A program made the translations under genes and the position numbers. Shown here in pieces: positions 15,683 through 23,960 of a stretch of DNA of 64,000 nucleotides. The stretch spans positions 930,001 to 994,000 of the forward strand of contig NZ_AP027079.1 in assembly GCF_030295385.1 (NCBI RefSeq). The letters are read 5' to 3'. The notes below the pieces were generated by a model. That model worked only from the letters and a program-made list of their open reading frames with translations. It was not told the origin of the DNA and ran no database searches. Origin of the DNA: Geothrix oryzae (lineage in GTDB: Bacteria > Acidobacteriota > Holophagae > Holophagales > Holophagaceae). The number at the start of each line of letters is the position of its first letter. Positions within the stretch are counted from its first letter, which is position 1.

Positions 15683-18358
15683 ATGCCCGGTGCCCTCATC
15701 CGCCTGCGGGTGAACGGCCGCGATGTCGCGGCGGCTTCGGGGACCATGCTGCTGGAGGCCTGCCGGCAGAACGGCATCGAGATCCCTACCCTCTGCTCGG
15801 ATCCGCGCCTGAAACCGGCCTCCAGCTGCCGGCTGTGCGAAGTCGAAGTGGCGGGCCGGGCGCGTCCGCCCTGCGCCTGCGCGACCCCCGTGGAAGACGG
15901 GATGGTGGTGGCCACGCACACCCCCGCCCTCGAAGCCTTTCGCCGCACCATGCTGGAGCGGCTGGCCGCGGACCTTCCGGCCGAAGATCCGGCCCGCATG
16001 GCCGGGAAACCGTTCCAGAAGCTGCTGGAAGCCTACGGTGTGGCCCCCCTGGGGAGACGGCGGGCGGACCGGAAGCAGGCCGATCATCCCTACCTGGATG
16101 TGGACCTGTCCTGGTGCGTGGCCTGCGGGCGCTGCGTGCGGATCTGCGCCGAGGTCCAAGGCCAGGACATCTGGACCTTCATGGGCCGTGGAGCCGACCT
16201 GGGCGTGTCGCCCGGAGGAGCGGCCGGCCTGATGGAAACGGCCTGCGTAAGCTGCGGGGCCTGCGCCGACACCTGCCCCACCGGCGCCATCGAGGATGGG
16301 GCGCGCCTGGCGCAGGGCCTCCCGGACCGCTGGATCCGCACGATCTGCCCCTACTGCGGAACCGGCTGCGAGGTGGACATGGGCGTGAAGGGCGGTCGCA
16401 TCACGGAGGCGAGGCCCGTGCTGTCGTCTCCGGTGAGCCAGGGACATCTCTGCGTGAAGGGCCGCTACGGGTTCGGCTTCAACGACGCCCCGGACCGGAT
16501 CACCGAGCCGATGATCCGGCGGAACGGCGTCTGGGAAGCGGCGACCTGGGAGGAGGCGCTGGCCGCCGCCGCCGCCGCGCTCCGCCAGGCCCTGAGCGTT
16601 GGGGGGCCGGACGCCGTGGGCGTGCTGGCCTCCAGCCGGGCCACCAATGAAGAGAACTACCTGGCCCAGAAATTCGCCCGGCTGGCGCTGGGCACCCCCC
16701 ATGTCGACTGCTGCGCCCGGGTCTGCCACGCCCCCAGCGCGGCGGGCCTGGGGCAGACCTTCGGCACCGGCGCGGCCACCAACGGCTATGCCGACATCGA
16801 GCGGGCGGCGCTGCTGATGGTGGTGGGCGCCAATCCCACGGAGAACCACCCCATCGTGGGGGCCCGCATCCGCCAGCGGGTCCGGGCGGGGGTGCCGCTC
16901 ATCGTGGTGGATCCGCGGCGCACCGAGCTGGCGGAGCTGGCCACGGTGCACCTGGCCCCGCGGCCCGGCACGAACCTGCCCCTGCTCCAGGCCATGGCGC
17001 AGGTGATCCTGGGCGAGGGGCTGGCAGACGGGGCTTTCCTCGCAGCCCGCACGGAAGGGATCGAAGCCTTCGCGGCCTCCGTTCAGGCCTGGACGCCGGA
17101 ACGGGCCGCGGATCTCTGCGGCATCGAGGCCGAGGACATCCGCCGGGCGGCCCGCCTCTACGCCACCCTGCGCCCCGCCATGGCCTTCCACGGCCTGGGC
17201 CTCACCGAACATCGCCAGGGGACGGACGGCGTGACGGCCCTGGCCCACCTGGCCCTCCTCACGGGGAATGTGGGCCTTCCGGGAAGCGGCGTGAATCCCC
17301 TGCGCGGGCAGAACAATGTCCAGGGCAGCGCCCAAATGGGGTGCGAGCCCTCCCGGCTTACGGGCTACCAGAAGCTGGCCGAGGCCCGGGAGATCCACGC
17401 GCAGGTCTGGGGTGCGGAGCCGCCGCAGGGGCCCGGGTTGAACGCCCTGGAGATGATCGACGCCGCGGGCGAAGGCCGGATGAAGGCGCTGCTGGTGATC
17501 GGCTACGATCCCCTGCTGAGCCATCCCAACGCGCTGGAGACCGCGGAGAATTTGAACGGACTGGAGGCCCTCATCGTGGTGGACCTCTTCCTCACGGAGA
17601 CGGCCCGGGCCTTCGGCACGGTCTTCCTGCCGGCGGCCAGCCCCTTCGAGAAGGAGGGCACCTACATGAACGGCGAGCGCCGGGTCCAGCGCGTGCGGCA
17701 GGTGGTGCCGCCGAGGGGCGGTAGCCGCACCGACGGGACGATCCTCAGCCAGCTGGCGGAACGGCTGGGCGCCGGGTCGCATTTCCGTTTTCCCGACGCC
17801 GCGGCGGTGTGGGACGAGGCCCGGCGCACCTGGCCCGCCATCGCCGGCATCAGCCACGCCCGCCTGGATCGGGAAGGCGGGGTCCAGTGGCCCTGTCCCA
17901 CCGAGGGCCACCCCGGCACCCCCGTGCTGCACGCCGAGGGGTTTCCCAGGGGGGAGCGGGTCCGCTTCCGGCCCCTCGCCTGGCAGCCCAGCCCGGAGGC
18001 GCCGGATGCCGAGTACCCCTTCCTGTTGAACACGGGAAGGAACCTCTTCCACTTCAACGCCGCCACCATGACCCGCCGGACCCGCCTCCGGGAGCTGGCG
18101 GCGGAGGACCTGCTCGAGATCCATCCCGCCGATGCCGAGGGGCTGGCGCTCACCGAAGGGGATCCGGTCCGCGTGGAAAGCCGGCATGGGGCGTTCATCC
18201 TCCGGGCCCATCCCACGGACCGGGTCCGGCCAGGGGAACCCTTCGCCACCTTCCATTCCGCGGCCGCCTTCGTGAACCGCGCCACCGGACCGGGCCGGGA
18301 TGCCGTCACCGGCACGCCCGAATACAAGGTCACGGCCGTGCGGCTCCAGAAAGGCTGA
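15683..18358 (+). CDS. Formate dehydrogenase-like molybdopterin oxidoreductase, alpha subunit
   Basis: 891 residues. N-terminus is NuoG-like: [2Fe-2S] cysteines 38, 49, 52 and 64 or 66; two [4Fe-4S] motifs CVACGRCVRIC (about 146-156) and CVSCGACADTCP (about 189-199). Then CPYCGTGC for the cofactor-domain cluster and CCARVCHAP, where Cys348 stands at the place of the selenocysteine or cysteine Mo/W ligand. The C-terminal molydop-binding domain ends with GTPEYKVTAVRL. Oxidises formate by family; partner NuoE/F-like or membrane subunits and fdhD are not in the window, so the electron acceptor is unknown. Cytoplasmic, with no Tat signal. Confidence 0.9.
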   Translation: MPGALIRLRVNGRDVAAASGTMLLEACRQNGIEIPTLCSDPRLKPASSCRLCEVEVAGRARPPCACATPVEDGMVVATHTPALEAFRRTMLERLAADLPAEDPARMAGKPFQKLLEAYGVAPLGRRRADRKQADHPYLDVDLSWCVACGRCVRICAEVQGQDIWTFMGRGADLGVSPGGAAGLMETACVSCGACADTCPTGAIEDGARLAQGLPDRWIRTICPYCGTGCEVDMGVKGGRITEARPVLSSPVSQGHLCVKGRYGFGFNDAPDRITEPMIRRNGVWEAATWEEALAAAAAALRQALSVGGPDAVGVLASSRATNEENYLAQKFARLALGTPHVDCCARVCHAPSAAGLGQTFGTGAATNGYADIERAALLMVVGANPTENHPIVGARIRQRVRAGVPLIVVDPRRTELAELATVHLAPRPGTNLPLLQAMAQVILGEGLADGAFLAARTEGIEAFAASVQAWTPERAADLCGIEAEDIRRAARLYATLRPAMAFHGLGLTEHRQGTDGVTALAHLALLTGNVGLPGSGVNPLRGQNNVQGSAQMGCEPSRLTGYQKLAEAREIHAQVWGAEPPQGPGLNALEMIDAAGEGRMKALLVIGYDPLLSHPNALETAENLNGLEALIVVDLFLTETARAFGTVFLPAASPFEKEGTYMNGERRVQRVRQVVPPRGGSRTDGTILSQLAERLGAGSHFRFPDAAAVWDEARRTWPAIAGISHARLDREGGVQWPCPTEGHPGTPVLHAEGFPRGERVRFRPLAWQPSPEAPDAEYPFLLNTGRNLFHFNAATMTRRTRLRELAAEDLLEIHPADAEGLALTEGDPVRVESRHGAFILRAHPTDRVRPGEPFATFHSAAAFVNRATGPGRDAVTGTPEYKVTAVRLQKG

Positions 18359-18362
18359 GGGT

Positions 18363-19319
18363 TCAGATCCCGCCGTGCTCCCAGACGGGAGCCAGGGACG
18401 CCGACTCCAGCGCCACCTCCGTGCCGTCATCCAGCACGAGCAGGGTGGGTTCGCCGGGGCGCACATCCACGATGGTGCGGCCGAGCAGCCGCTCGCGGGG
18501 ATCCCGGTGCCAGGGGATGCCCACGGGATAGGTGCGGCGGTAGGCGTCCAGGGGGCCCTCCAGCTGGTGGCAGAGGTGGTGGAGGGCCGCCTCGAAGACG
18601 GGCTCGAAGCCCTTGGGCGGCTCCGGGTCCAGGCCGGCCGCCCGCAGGAAGGCCTCGGCCTTGGGTCTTTCTCCCAGGCCTTCAGGAACCCAGTGCCGGG
18701 CGGGGTACCGGGAGGGGGCCGGCCCTTCCAGCACCACGGCCCGTTCGCGGTGGATGCCGAGCCAGAGGGAGGCCCGGCCCGTGGGGCCGATGCCTTCGAA
18801 ATCCAGGGGCAGCTGGGCGTCGTCGTGGAAGACCACGGCCCGCAGCGGCAGCCACTCGAAGGTCTCGGCCACCTTGGCACCCACGGGCCCGAGGCTCTGC
18901 CGCCGCAGGTCGGCCACGGCCTCCGCGAAGGTCTGCCGCAGGCCGGCCAGGCTGAGGACGCCCACCGGAAGTCCCAGGGCATCCAGCTCCAGGGGCGGTT
19001 CGTGCCAGTCCGCGGCGAGGGCGGGAACCACTTGATGGAAGAGGATCAGGGCCGGATCCCAGTCCCAGTGGTGGACCGGCTCGTAGCCCAACTCCCGGCA
19101 GAGGTCGAACCAGGCCCGATCCGGGGCGGGGGCGCCCGGCAGGAAGATCGACCGCCCATCCAGGAAGATCTCGCAACCGGGCTGCGCAGCGGTGGTCTGG
19201 CGGCGGCAGAGCCCCAGCTCGTGGCGGCCCAGGGTCGCCAGGGTGGTCTCGTGGTACGGGTGATCCTCCCGTCGCAGAACCTTCAGCGGCGCTCCGAGGA
19301 CCCATGCATCCAGAGACAT
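18363..19319 (-). CDS. Hypothetical protein, 318 aa
   Basis: Not recognised. ATG 19319 is supported by GGGAGG 7 bases upstream. There is no signal peptide or membrane segment. Trp/His-rich acidic stretches (PVHHWDWDPALILFHQV, GIPWHRDPRERLLG) and an ending DDGTEVALESASL suggest a soluble globular protein. It converges on the formate dehydrogenase gene with a 4-base gap; no link in function is evident. Confidence 0.65.
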   Translation of the reverse strand: MSLDAWVLGAPLKVLRREDHPYHETTLATLGRHELGLCRRQTTAAQPGCEIFLDGRSIFLPGAPAPDRAWFDLCRELGYEPVHHWDWDPALILFHQVVPALAADWHEPPLELDALGLPVGVLSLAGLRQTFAEAVADLRRQSLGPVGAKVAETFEWLPLRAVVFHDDAQLPLDFEGIGPTGRASLWLGIHRERAVVLEGPAPSRYPARHWVPEGLGERPKAEAFLRAAGLDPEPPKGFEPVFEAALHHLCHQLEGPLDAYRRTYPVGIPWHRDPRERLLGRTIVDVRPGEPTLLVLDDGTEVALESASLAPVWEHGGI

Positions 19320-19396
19320 GCCCACCTCCCGGGGAGGGAAGGCTGGGGTCGATCCCCAACCCCGTCAATGCCTGAATGGGATTTACGGGTGGGAAA

Positions 19397-21505
19397 TCAA
19401 TCCACCCGGCGGAGCTCAGTGCCCGGATAGTAGTGCGTCAGGATCTGCTGGAACGAGGCCCCCTCCAGGGCCATGCCATAGGCGCCGGTCTGGCACATGC
19501 CCACGCCGTGGCCCCAGCCGCGGCCGTAGAAGATCCAATGGCGCTGGGCGCCCTGGCCCACGGTGAGAAACCGGAACACATTGTCCTTGAGCCCCAGCAG
19601 CCCCCGGATGTGCATGCCGCGCACGCGGTGGGGCGCCCCCTCGGTATCGACGAGGGTCAGGTCCAGCACACGGCCCTGGTCGTTGTGCTGAGCCTGCAGT
19701 TCGCGGATGCCGGACACCTTGATGCGCTTGCGGACCAGCGCCAGCAGGTCGGCCTCCGCATAGTCCACCCGCCAGTGGGCGGTGGGGTTGTAGCGGTCCC
19801 AGGCGGCGCCGTCGGGATCCAGGCGGCGCACCAGCACTGCCGCGGCACCGTCCTCCGCAGGGATCCACTTCAGGCGGTCGCCCACCTGGATGTCAGCCTT
19901 CTCCACCAGCCGCAGGGCGCCATCCGGACTCTCCTCCGCGAGGAGGAGCCGGGGCGACAGGGACAGGGGCTCGGGTCCACCCCGCTTGCGGCGCACCTGG
20001 CGGTCCATCAGCAGCGAGCCTTCCCCCGGGGTGAGGGGGTCGAGATCCTGCCACAGGCGCCCCAGGGCCACCAGGGCCTGTCGCAGGGTGGGGGGGGCCT
20101 GGGTGGCCCAGGCCGCGGCGGGAACGATGCCGCGGCGCGTGAGGAAGGTGGCCAGGAGGCGATCCCCGGCGGGCAGGCTCCCCGGCAGGAAGTAGGCGGC
20201 ATCCTGGGGCCGCTCCTGGCCGTCCACCACCCGGTGGAAGCCCAGGGCCTGGGCCAGGGCGATGAGCAGGTTCCCGTCCCGGGCCAGGGGCGCCGGGTCA
20301 AGGGCGAGGCGCTGCTGGAGGGCCCGCACCGGGGCCGCGAGATCCTCGATCCGCGCGGGGCGGGCGAGCCGCTCGCCGCTGAGCCAGTCGGGGGGCACGA
20401 TGCCTGCGGCGAGCCGGAGCAGCTCCCAGCTGAGCCAGGGCTGCTGGGCCTCGGCGGTGACCGGCAGGCCCGAGGCGTAGGCCAGGGTCATGGGTTTGGC
20501 GGGATAGCAGGGCGCCGCCTTGAGGTAGGGGGCATCGCCACCGAAGACATGGGCCACATCCGCGGTGTGGCCGCCGCAGTTGGCCATGAACAGGGCCTGG
20601 ATGGGTTTGCCGCTATAGGTCGCGAACAGGCCCTCGGTTTCTTGGATGGCGCGGTCCGTGAGGGACTGCTCGCCATCGCGGCCGCCGTAGACCTGATCGG
20701 CCACGGTGTCGCCCATGTCGAAGCCGTCCGCCGCGCGCTTGCCCCGGTTGGCCACGGCATAGGTGCGGGCCGCCACGGCCTGGGCCTTGAGGGCCTCCAG
20801 GGACGGGAATTCCCAGGCGCCCATCTCCTTGGGGACCACGCCGCGCAGATAGGTCTCCAGATCCAGGGTGTTCACCACGGTGAGGCGGCCCTGGGCATTG
20901 GGGAAGATCTCCACCTTGCCGCGGTAGCGGCCCTTGCCCTGCAGCGAAGTCAGCTCGCTTGCGGGCTTCAGCCACACGCCCGTCGCGGGGAGGGCCCTGC
21001 GCTCGTAGCGGTCGCTGACGGCATAGAGGGCCCGACCCTTGCGGGGCAGGGCGTCGCGGGATTCCGTCGCCACCCACAGTTCGTCGAAGCCTAGATCCTG
21101 AAGCTTCTGGAGCACGGGTTCAGCCTCGGGCGCGGTCTTGAAGTGGCCGGTCAGCACGCGCCAGGTATCGGCGTCGGGGACCTTCACGCGGTCCGGGGCC
21201 TCGCCCAGGTCCCTCAGGCGCTTTGTGAGGGCCGCCGCCTGCGCGGCGGTGTGGGGTGGGCCCACCTGGACGCGGTATTCGCTGGTGGGATCGGCCGTGC
21301 CCCGGCTGTCCCACCAGATGCGCAGCCTCTCGTCCGGCGCCAGCTTCAGCAGGGGCGTGCCGGCGCGGTCGCAGACCTGGCCTCCGCCTTCCAGCGACAC
21401 GATCCATTCCGTGGCCTGCGTGTCGAGGCCGATCTTCAGCGGAGGCTGGGCGGCGCTGACCGGAAGGACCGAAAGGATCAGGGCAGGGACCAGAAAGGGC
21501 TTCAT
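19397..21505 (-). CDS. SpoIID/LytB domain protein with SPOR-like region
   Basis: 702 residues from ATG 21505, which overlaps the upstream stop (ATGA). Signal peptide MKPFLVPALILSVLPVSAAQ. Residues about 60-130 look like a SPOR repeat pair (YRVQVGPPHTAAQAAAL, WRVLTGHFKTAPEAEPVL). The SpoIID domain follows: LETYLRGVVPKEM, LKAQAVAARTYAV, FMANCGGHTAD; the family ending GRGWGHGVGMCQTGAYGMA is intact. SpoIID-type proteins cleave peptidoglycan glycan strands or activate amidases. With SPOR, which binds denuded glycan, a role in envelope remodelling or division is likely. A middle insert of about 230 residues separates the domain halves and is not recognised. Confidence 0.85.
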   Translation of the reverse strand: MKPFLVPALILSVLPVSAAQPPLKIGLDTQATEWIVSLEGGGQVCDRAGTPLLKLAPDERLRIWWDSRGTADPTSEYRVQVGPPHTAAQAAALTKRLRDLGEAPDRVKVPDADTWRVLTGHFKTAPEAEPVLQKLQDLGFDELWVATESRDALPRKGRALYAVSDRYERRALPATGVWLKPASELTSLQGKGRYRGKVEIFPNAQGRLTVVNTLDLETYLRGVVPKEMGAWEFPSLEALKAQAVAARTYAVANRGKRAADGFDMGDTVADQVYGGRDGEQSLTDRAIQETEGLFATYSGKPIQALFMANCGGHTADVAHVFGGDAPYLKAAPCYPAKPMTLAYASGLPVTAEAQQPWLSWELLRLAAGIVPPDWLSGERLARPARIEDLAAPVRALQQRLALDPAPLARDGNLLIALAQALGFHRVVDGQERPQDAAYFLPGSLPAGDRLLATFLTRRGIVPAAAWATQAPPTLRQALVALGRLWQDLDPLTPGEGSLLMDRQVRRKRGGPEPLSLSPRLLLAEESPDGALRLVEKADIQVGDRLKWIPAEDGAAAVLVRRLDPDGAAWDRYNPTAHWRVDYAEADLLALVRKRIKVSGIRELQAQHNDQGRVLDLTLVDTEGAPHRVRGMHIRGLLGLKDNVFRFLTVGQGAQRHWIFYGRGWGHGVGMCQTGAYGMALEGASFQQILTHYYPGTELRRVD

Positions 21506-22458
21506 TCTTCGCATTGTCCCACGAATCGCGCGAGGGCCGCCCAGCGCCGGGCCCGCAGCGCCTCCACTTCCAGCAGGCCTCCCGCGGGCCCGCGCCGATG
21601 GACGAGCAGGGCGAGGCAGCTCTGGTCCGAGGGCCGGTAGAACAGGGCCGGGCCGGTGTAGCCCAGGTGGAACCACCAGCCCGAAGGCGGACCAGGGTCG
21701 GGGTCCTGAGGGGGGGCCGGGGAGGGCGGGGCTTCGGTGGAATCCTCGAGGACACGGAGGCCAAGGCCCCGGGGGAGTTTGGACAGCAGCTGTCCGAACC
21801 AGCCGCCGCCCGAGAACAGCACCTGGAGGCCCAGCCCCCAGCGGGTTCGCGGCCCATCGGCGGCCGCTTCCACGGCCATGCGCCCAGGCCATCCCGCGGC
21901 CACCCACCGGGCCAGGGCCGCTCGCAGCTGCGGGGCGGTGGTGCCGAAACCGGCATGGCCAAGCATGCCGGCCCGGGCATTGGCATCATGGGGCAGGCGG
22001 GGATCCCGCGCCGGAAGGGGCCGGTCCGTGGCCAGCCGCCAGGCTTCGGCGTCAGCCGCATCGGGAATCACCACGGGCGCCGCGGCCCAGGGGGCTGGGC
22101 TGAGGCCTGAGGCCGCGCCGAGCCTTGGAAAGGGGACGCCCGTTTCCATCACCAGAAGCTCGGCCAGCAGGCGGTAGTTCAGGTCCGAGTAGGTGATCGG
22201 TCCCGGCGTGACAGAGCGCAGCAGCGGATGGTCCGGGACTTCCCGTCGCAGCTGCGCGGCCACGGGCTCGCCCGTGAAGGGCCGCCAGGGCGGAAGCCCC
22301 GAGCTGTGCGACAGCAGCTGGCGCACCGTGAGAGGCGACTCGCGCTCATGGAATCCGAGGGCCCACCGCCGGTCCGCCTCGAGATCCAGGAAGGCCAGGG
22401 CCAACGGTGCCGTCACCAGGGGCTTGGTGAGGGAGGCGAGGTCGTAGAACCCGCTCAC
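21502..22458 (-). CDS. Serine hydrolase, beta-lactamase class C/esterase fold, short N-terminus
   Basis: 318 residues from GTG 22458, which overlaps the upstream stop (GTGA). Catalytic motif SLTK sits at residues 9-12, YSDLNY (YxN) near 90, and HLGYTG (HxG) near 262, so the active-site triad is present. Most family members have 40 or more residues before SxxK; here they are nearly absent. No signal peptide. It is the middle gene of a coupled set with an oxidoreductase and SpoIID. Substrate unknown; peptidoglycan peptide or ester hydrolysis is plausible from the neighbour. Confidence 0.8.
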   Translation of the reverse strand: MSGFYDLASLTKPLVTAPLALAFLDLEADRRWALGFHERESPLTVRQLLSHSSGLPPWRPFTGEPVAAQLRREVPDHPLLRSVTPGPITYSDLNYRLLAELLVMETGVPFPRLGAASGLSPAPWAAAPVVIPDAADAEAWRLATDRPLPARDPRLPHDANARAGMLGHAGFGTTAPQLRAALARWVAAGWPGRMAVEAAADGPRTRWGLGLQVLFSGGGWFGQLLSKLPRGLGLRVLEDSTEAPPSPAPPQDPDPGPPSGWWFHLGYTGPALFYRPSDQSCLALLVHRRGPAGGLLEVEALRARRWAALARFVGQCEE

Positions 22459-23420
22459 GCCTGGCTCATCTCCGCCAAGCTCTTCGCCACGGCCTTCTGC
22501 ACCTGGTCGGCCACGCGCATGGCTTCCTGGCCCTCTTCCCAGGTGACGCCCTCCTGGCTGTGGCCCAGGCAGGCGGCGTGGAAGGCTTCGATCTCCAGGC
22601 GGAGCGGTTCGCCCTCCTCGATGTCGGCGGTTTCCGGCCGGACCTCGGGGCCGTCGGGGCCCATGACGAGGCGCAGCAGCTCCAGCTTCTGGGCGGCGAA
22701 GTCGAGGCTGGCGTATTCCTTGTCACCGAAGGCGCGGAGGGTGCGCTCCTTCTTCCGGGCGACGCGGCTGGCGGTAACGGTGGCGAAGGCGCCGCCCTCG
22801 AACTTCAGGCGGGCATTCACCAGGTCGGCGTAGGGCGTCAGCACGGGCACACCCACGGCTTCCACATCGATCACCGGCCGGCCCACCAAGGCGCGCAGCA
22901 GGTCCAGGTCGTGGATCATCACATCCATGACGACATCGACCTCCAGGCTCCGGGCCGGGAAGGGCGAGACGCGCACGGCTTCGAGGAAGCGGGGCCTGAA
23001 GCCGCGGTCGCGGAGGGCCGTGACGGCGGGGTTGAAGCGCTCCAGGTGGCCCACCTGGGCGACGATGCCGGGCTTGGCGGCGCGGGCCGCGGCCAGGGCC
23101 TTGAGCAGGGCCACGCCTTCATCGAGGGTGGCGGCCAGGGGTTTCTCCATGAGCACATGCTTGCCCGCCTTCAGCGCCTGCAGGCCGAGGGCATGGTGGA
23201 AGCCGGTGGGCGCGGCGATCTGCACGGCGTCCACCTCGGCCAGGACCTGCTCCAGCGAGGCGGCCCAGGGCGCCTCGAACTTGGCGGCGATCTCCGGGCC
23301 GCGGGCCGGATCGGGATCCACCACGGCCGCCAGGATGGCCTCCGGGGCGGAGGCCGCGATGCGGGCATGGTGCTGACCCAGATGACCCACACCCACGACG
23401 GCGACGCGCAGCTTGGCCAT
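22455..23420 (-). CDS. Gfo/Idh/MocA family NAD(P)-dependent oxidoreductase
   Basis: 321 residues from ATG 23420 with GGAGG 5 bases upstream. N-terminal Rossmann motif VVGVGHLGQHHAR, EKP motif in VLMEKPLA (near 93), and catalytic-region MIHDLDLLRAL. Members oxidise or reduce sugar hydroxyls, often UDP-sugars for envelope glycans. C-terminus overlaps the serine hydrolase start. Context with hydrolase and SpoIID suggests cell envelope sugar metabolism (inference). Confidence 0.87.
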   Translation of the reverse strand: MAKLRVAVVGVGHLGQHHARIAASAPEAILAAVVDPDPARGPEIAAKFEAPWAASLEQVLAEVDAVQIAAPTGFHHALGLQALKAGKHVLMEKPLAATLDEGVALLKALAAARAAKPGIVAQVGHLERFNPAVTALRDRGFRPRFLEAVRVSPFPARSLEVDVVMDVMIHDLDLLRALVGRPVIDVEAVGVPVLTPYADLVNARLKFEGGAFATVTASRVARKKERTLRAFGDKEYASLDFAAQKLELLRLVMGPDGPEVRPETADIEEGEPLRLEIEAFHAACLGHSQEGVTWEEGQEAMRVADQVQKAVAKSLAEMSQA

Positions 23421-23486
23421 GACTTCCTCCTGACCAATCGAGCCTAGCAGGGCTGCTACCCTGGGGTTCTTCTTCACGAGGCCACC

Positions 23487-23957
23487 ATGAATCTCAAGCT
23501 CGAAGCCGTGAACCTTGTCCGCTGGCTGCACTTCGTGACCCTCGCCGTGGGGGGGGGTGCCGCCGTGGTGGCCCTGCTCCTGTCAGGCTTCGAGGAGGGC
23601 CGTGAAGATCTCCGTGGCCTGGCCGCCACGGTGTGGTCCAAGGTGGTGGCCTGGTCCTTCCGGCTGGCGCTCGTCGCGGGCATCCTCATGCTGGTGCTGA
23701 TGATGCAGGGCGGCCAGAACCCCCTCAAGAACGGCCACTACTTCCACATCAAGCTGCTGCTGGTCTTCGTGCTGGTGGGCCTGTCCGAAATGACGCCCAA
23801 GGCCCTGGCCGCCGGGAAGCGCGGCTCCGCGCTGCTGGCCCTGGTGCTGTTCCTGGCTTCCAGCTTCACGGTCTACAACAAGGCGCTGTTCGGTGGCCGG
23901 CCCCAGTCCGGCCTCGTGATGCCGGTGACCGCGGACACCACCTTCACCACCCGCTGA
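23487..23957 (+). CDS. Integral membrane protein, four helices
   Basis: 156 residues. Hydrophobic segments at about 12-33, 52-72, 85-103 and 113-130; the loops are short. A His in the first helix (RWLHFVTLAVGGG) and another in GHYFHIKLLL resemble CopD/DUF-type membrane proteins that can bind heme or metal, but the identity is uncertain. It is followed 3 bases later by an M14 peptidase gene, and they may form an operon. Confidence 0.7.
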   Translation: MNLKLEAVNLVRWLHFVTLAVGGGAAVVALLLSGFEEGREDLRGLAATVWSKVVAWSFRLALVAGILMLVLMMQGGQNPLKNGHYFHIKLLLVFVLVGLSEMTPKALAAGKRGSALLALVLFLASSFTVYNKALFGGRPQSGLVMPVTADTTFTTR

Positions 23958-23960
23958 ACC

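Noticed and set aside
15680-18982. 1100-residue open frame opposite the formate dehydrogenase gene
   Set aside because: A GC-rich shadow frame of low-complexity Pro/Gly/Arg; the plus-strand frame has all iron-sulfur and cofactor motifs.
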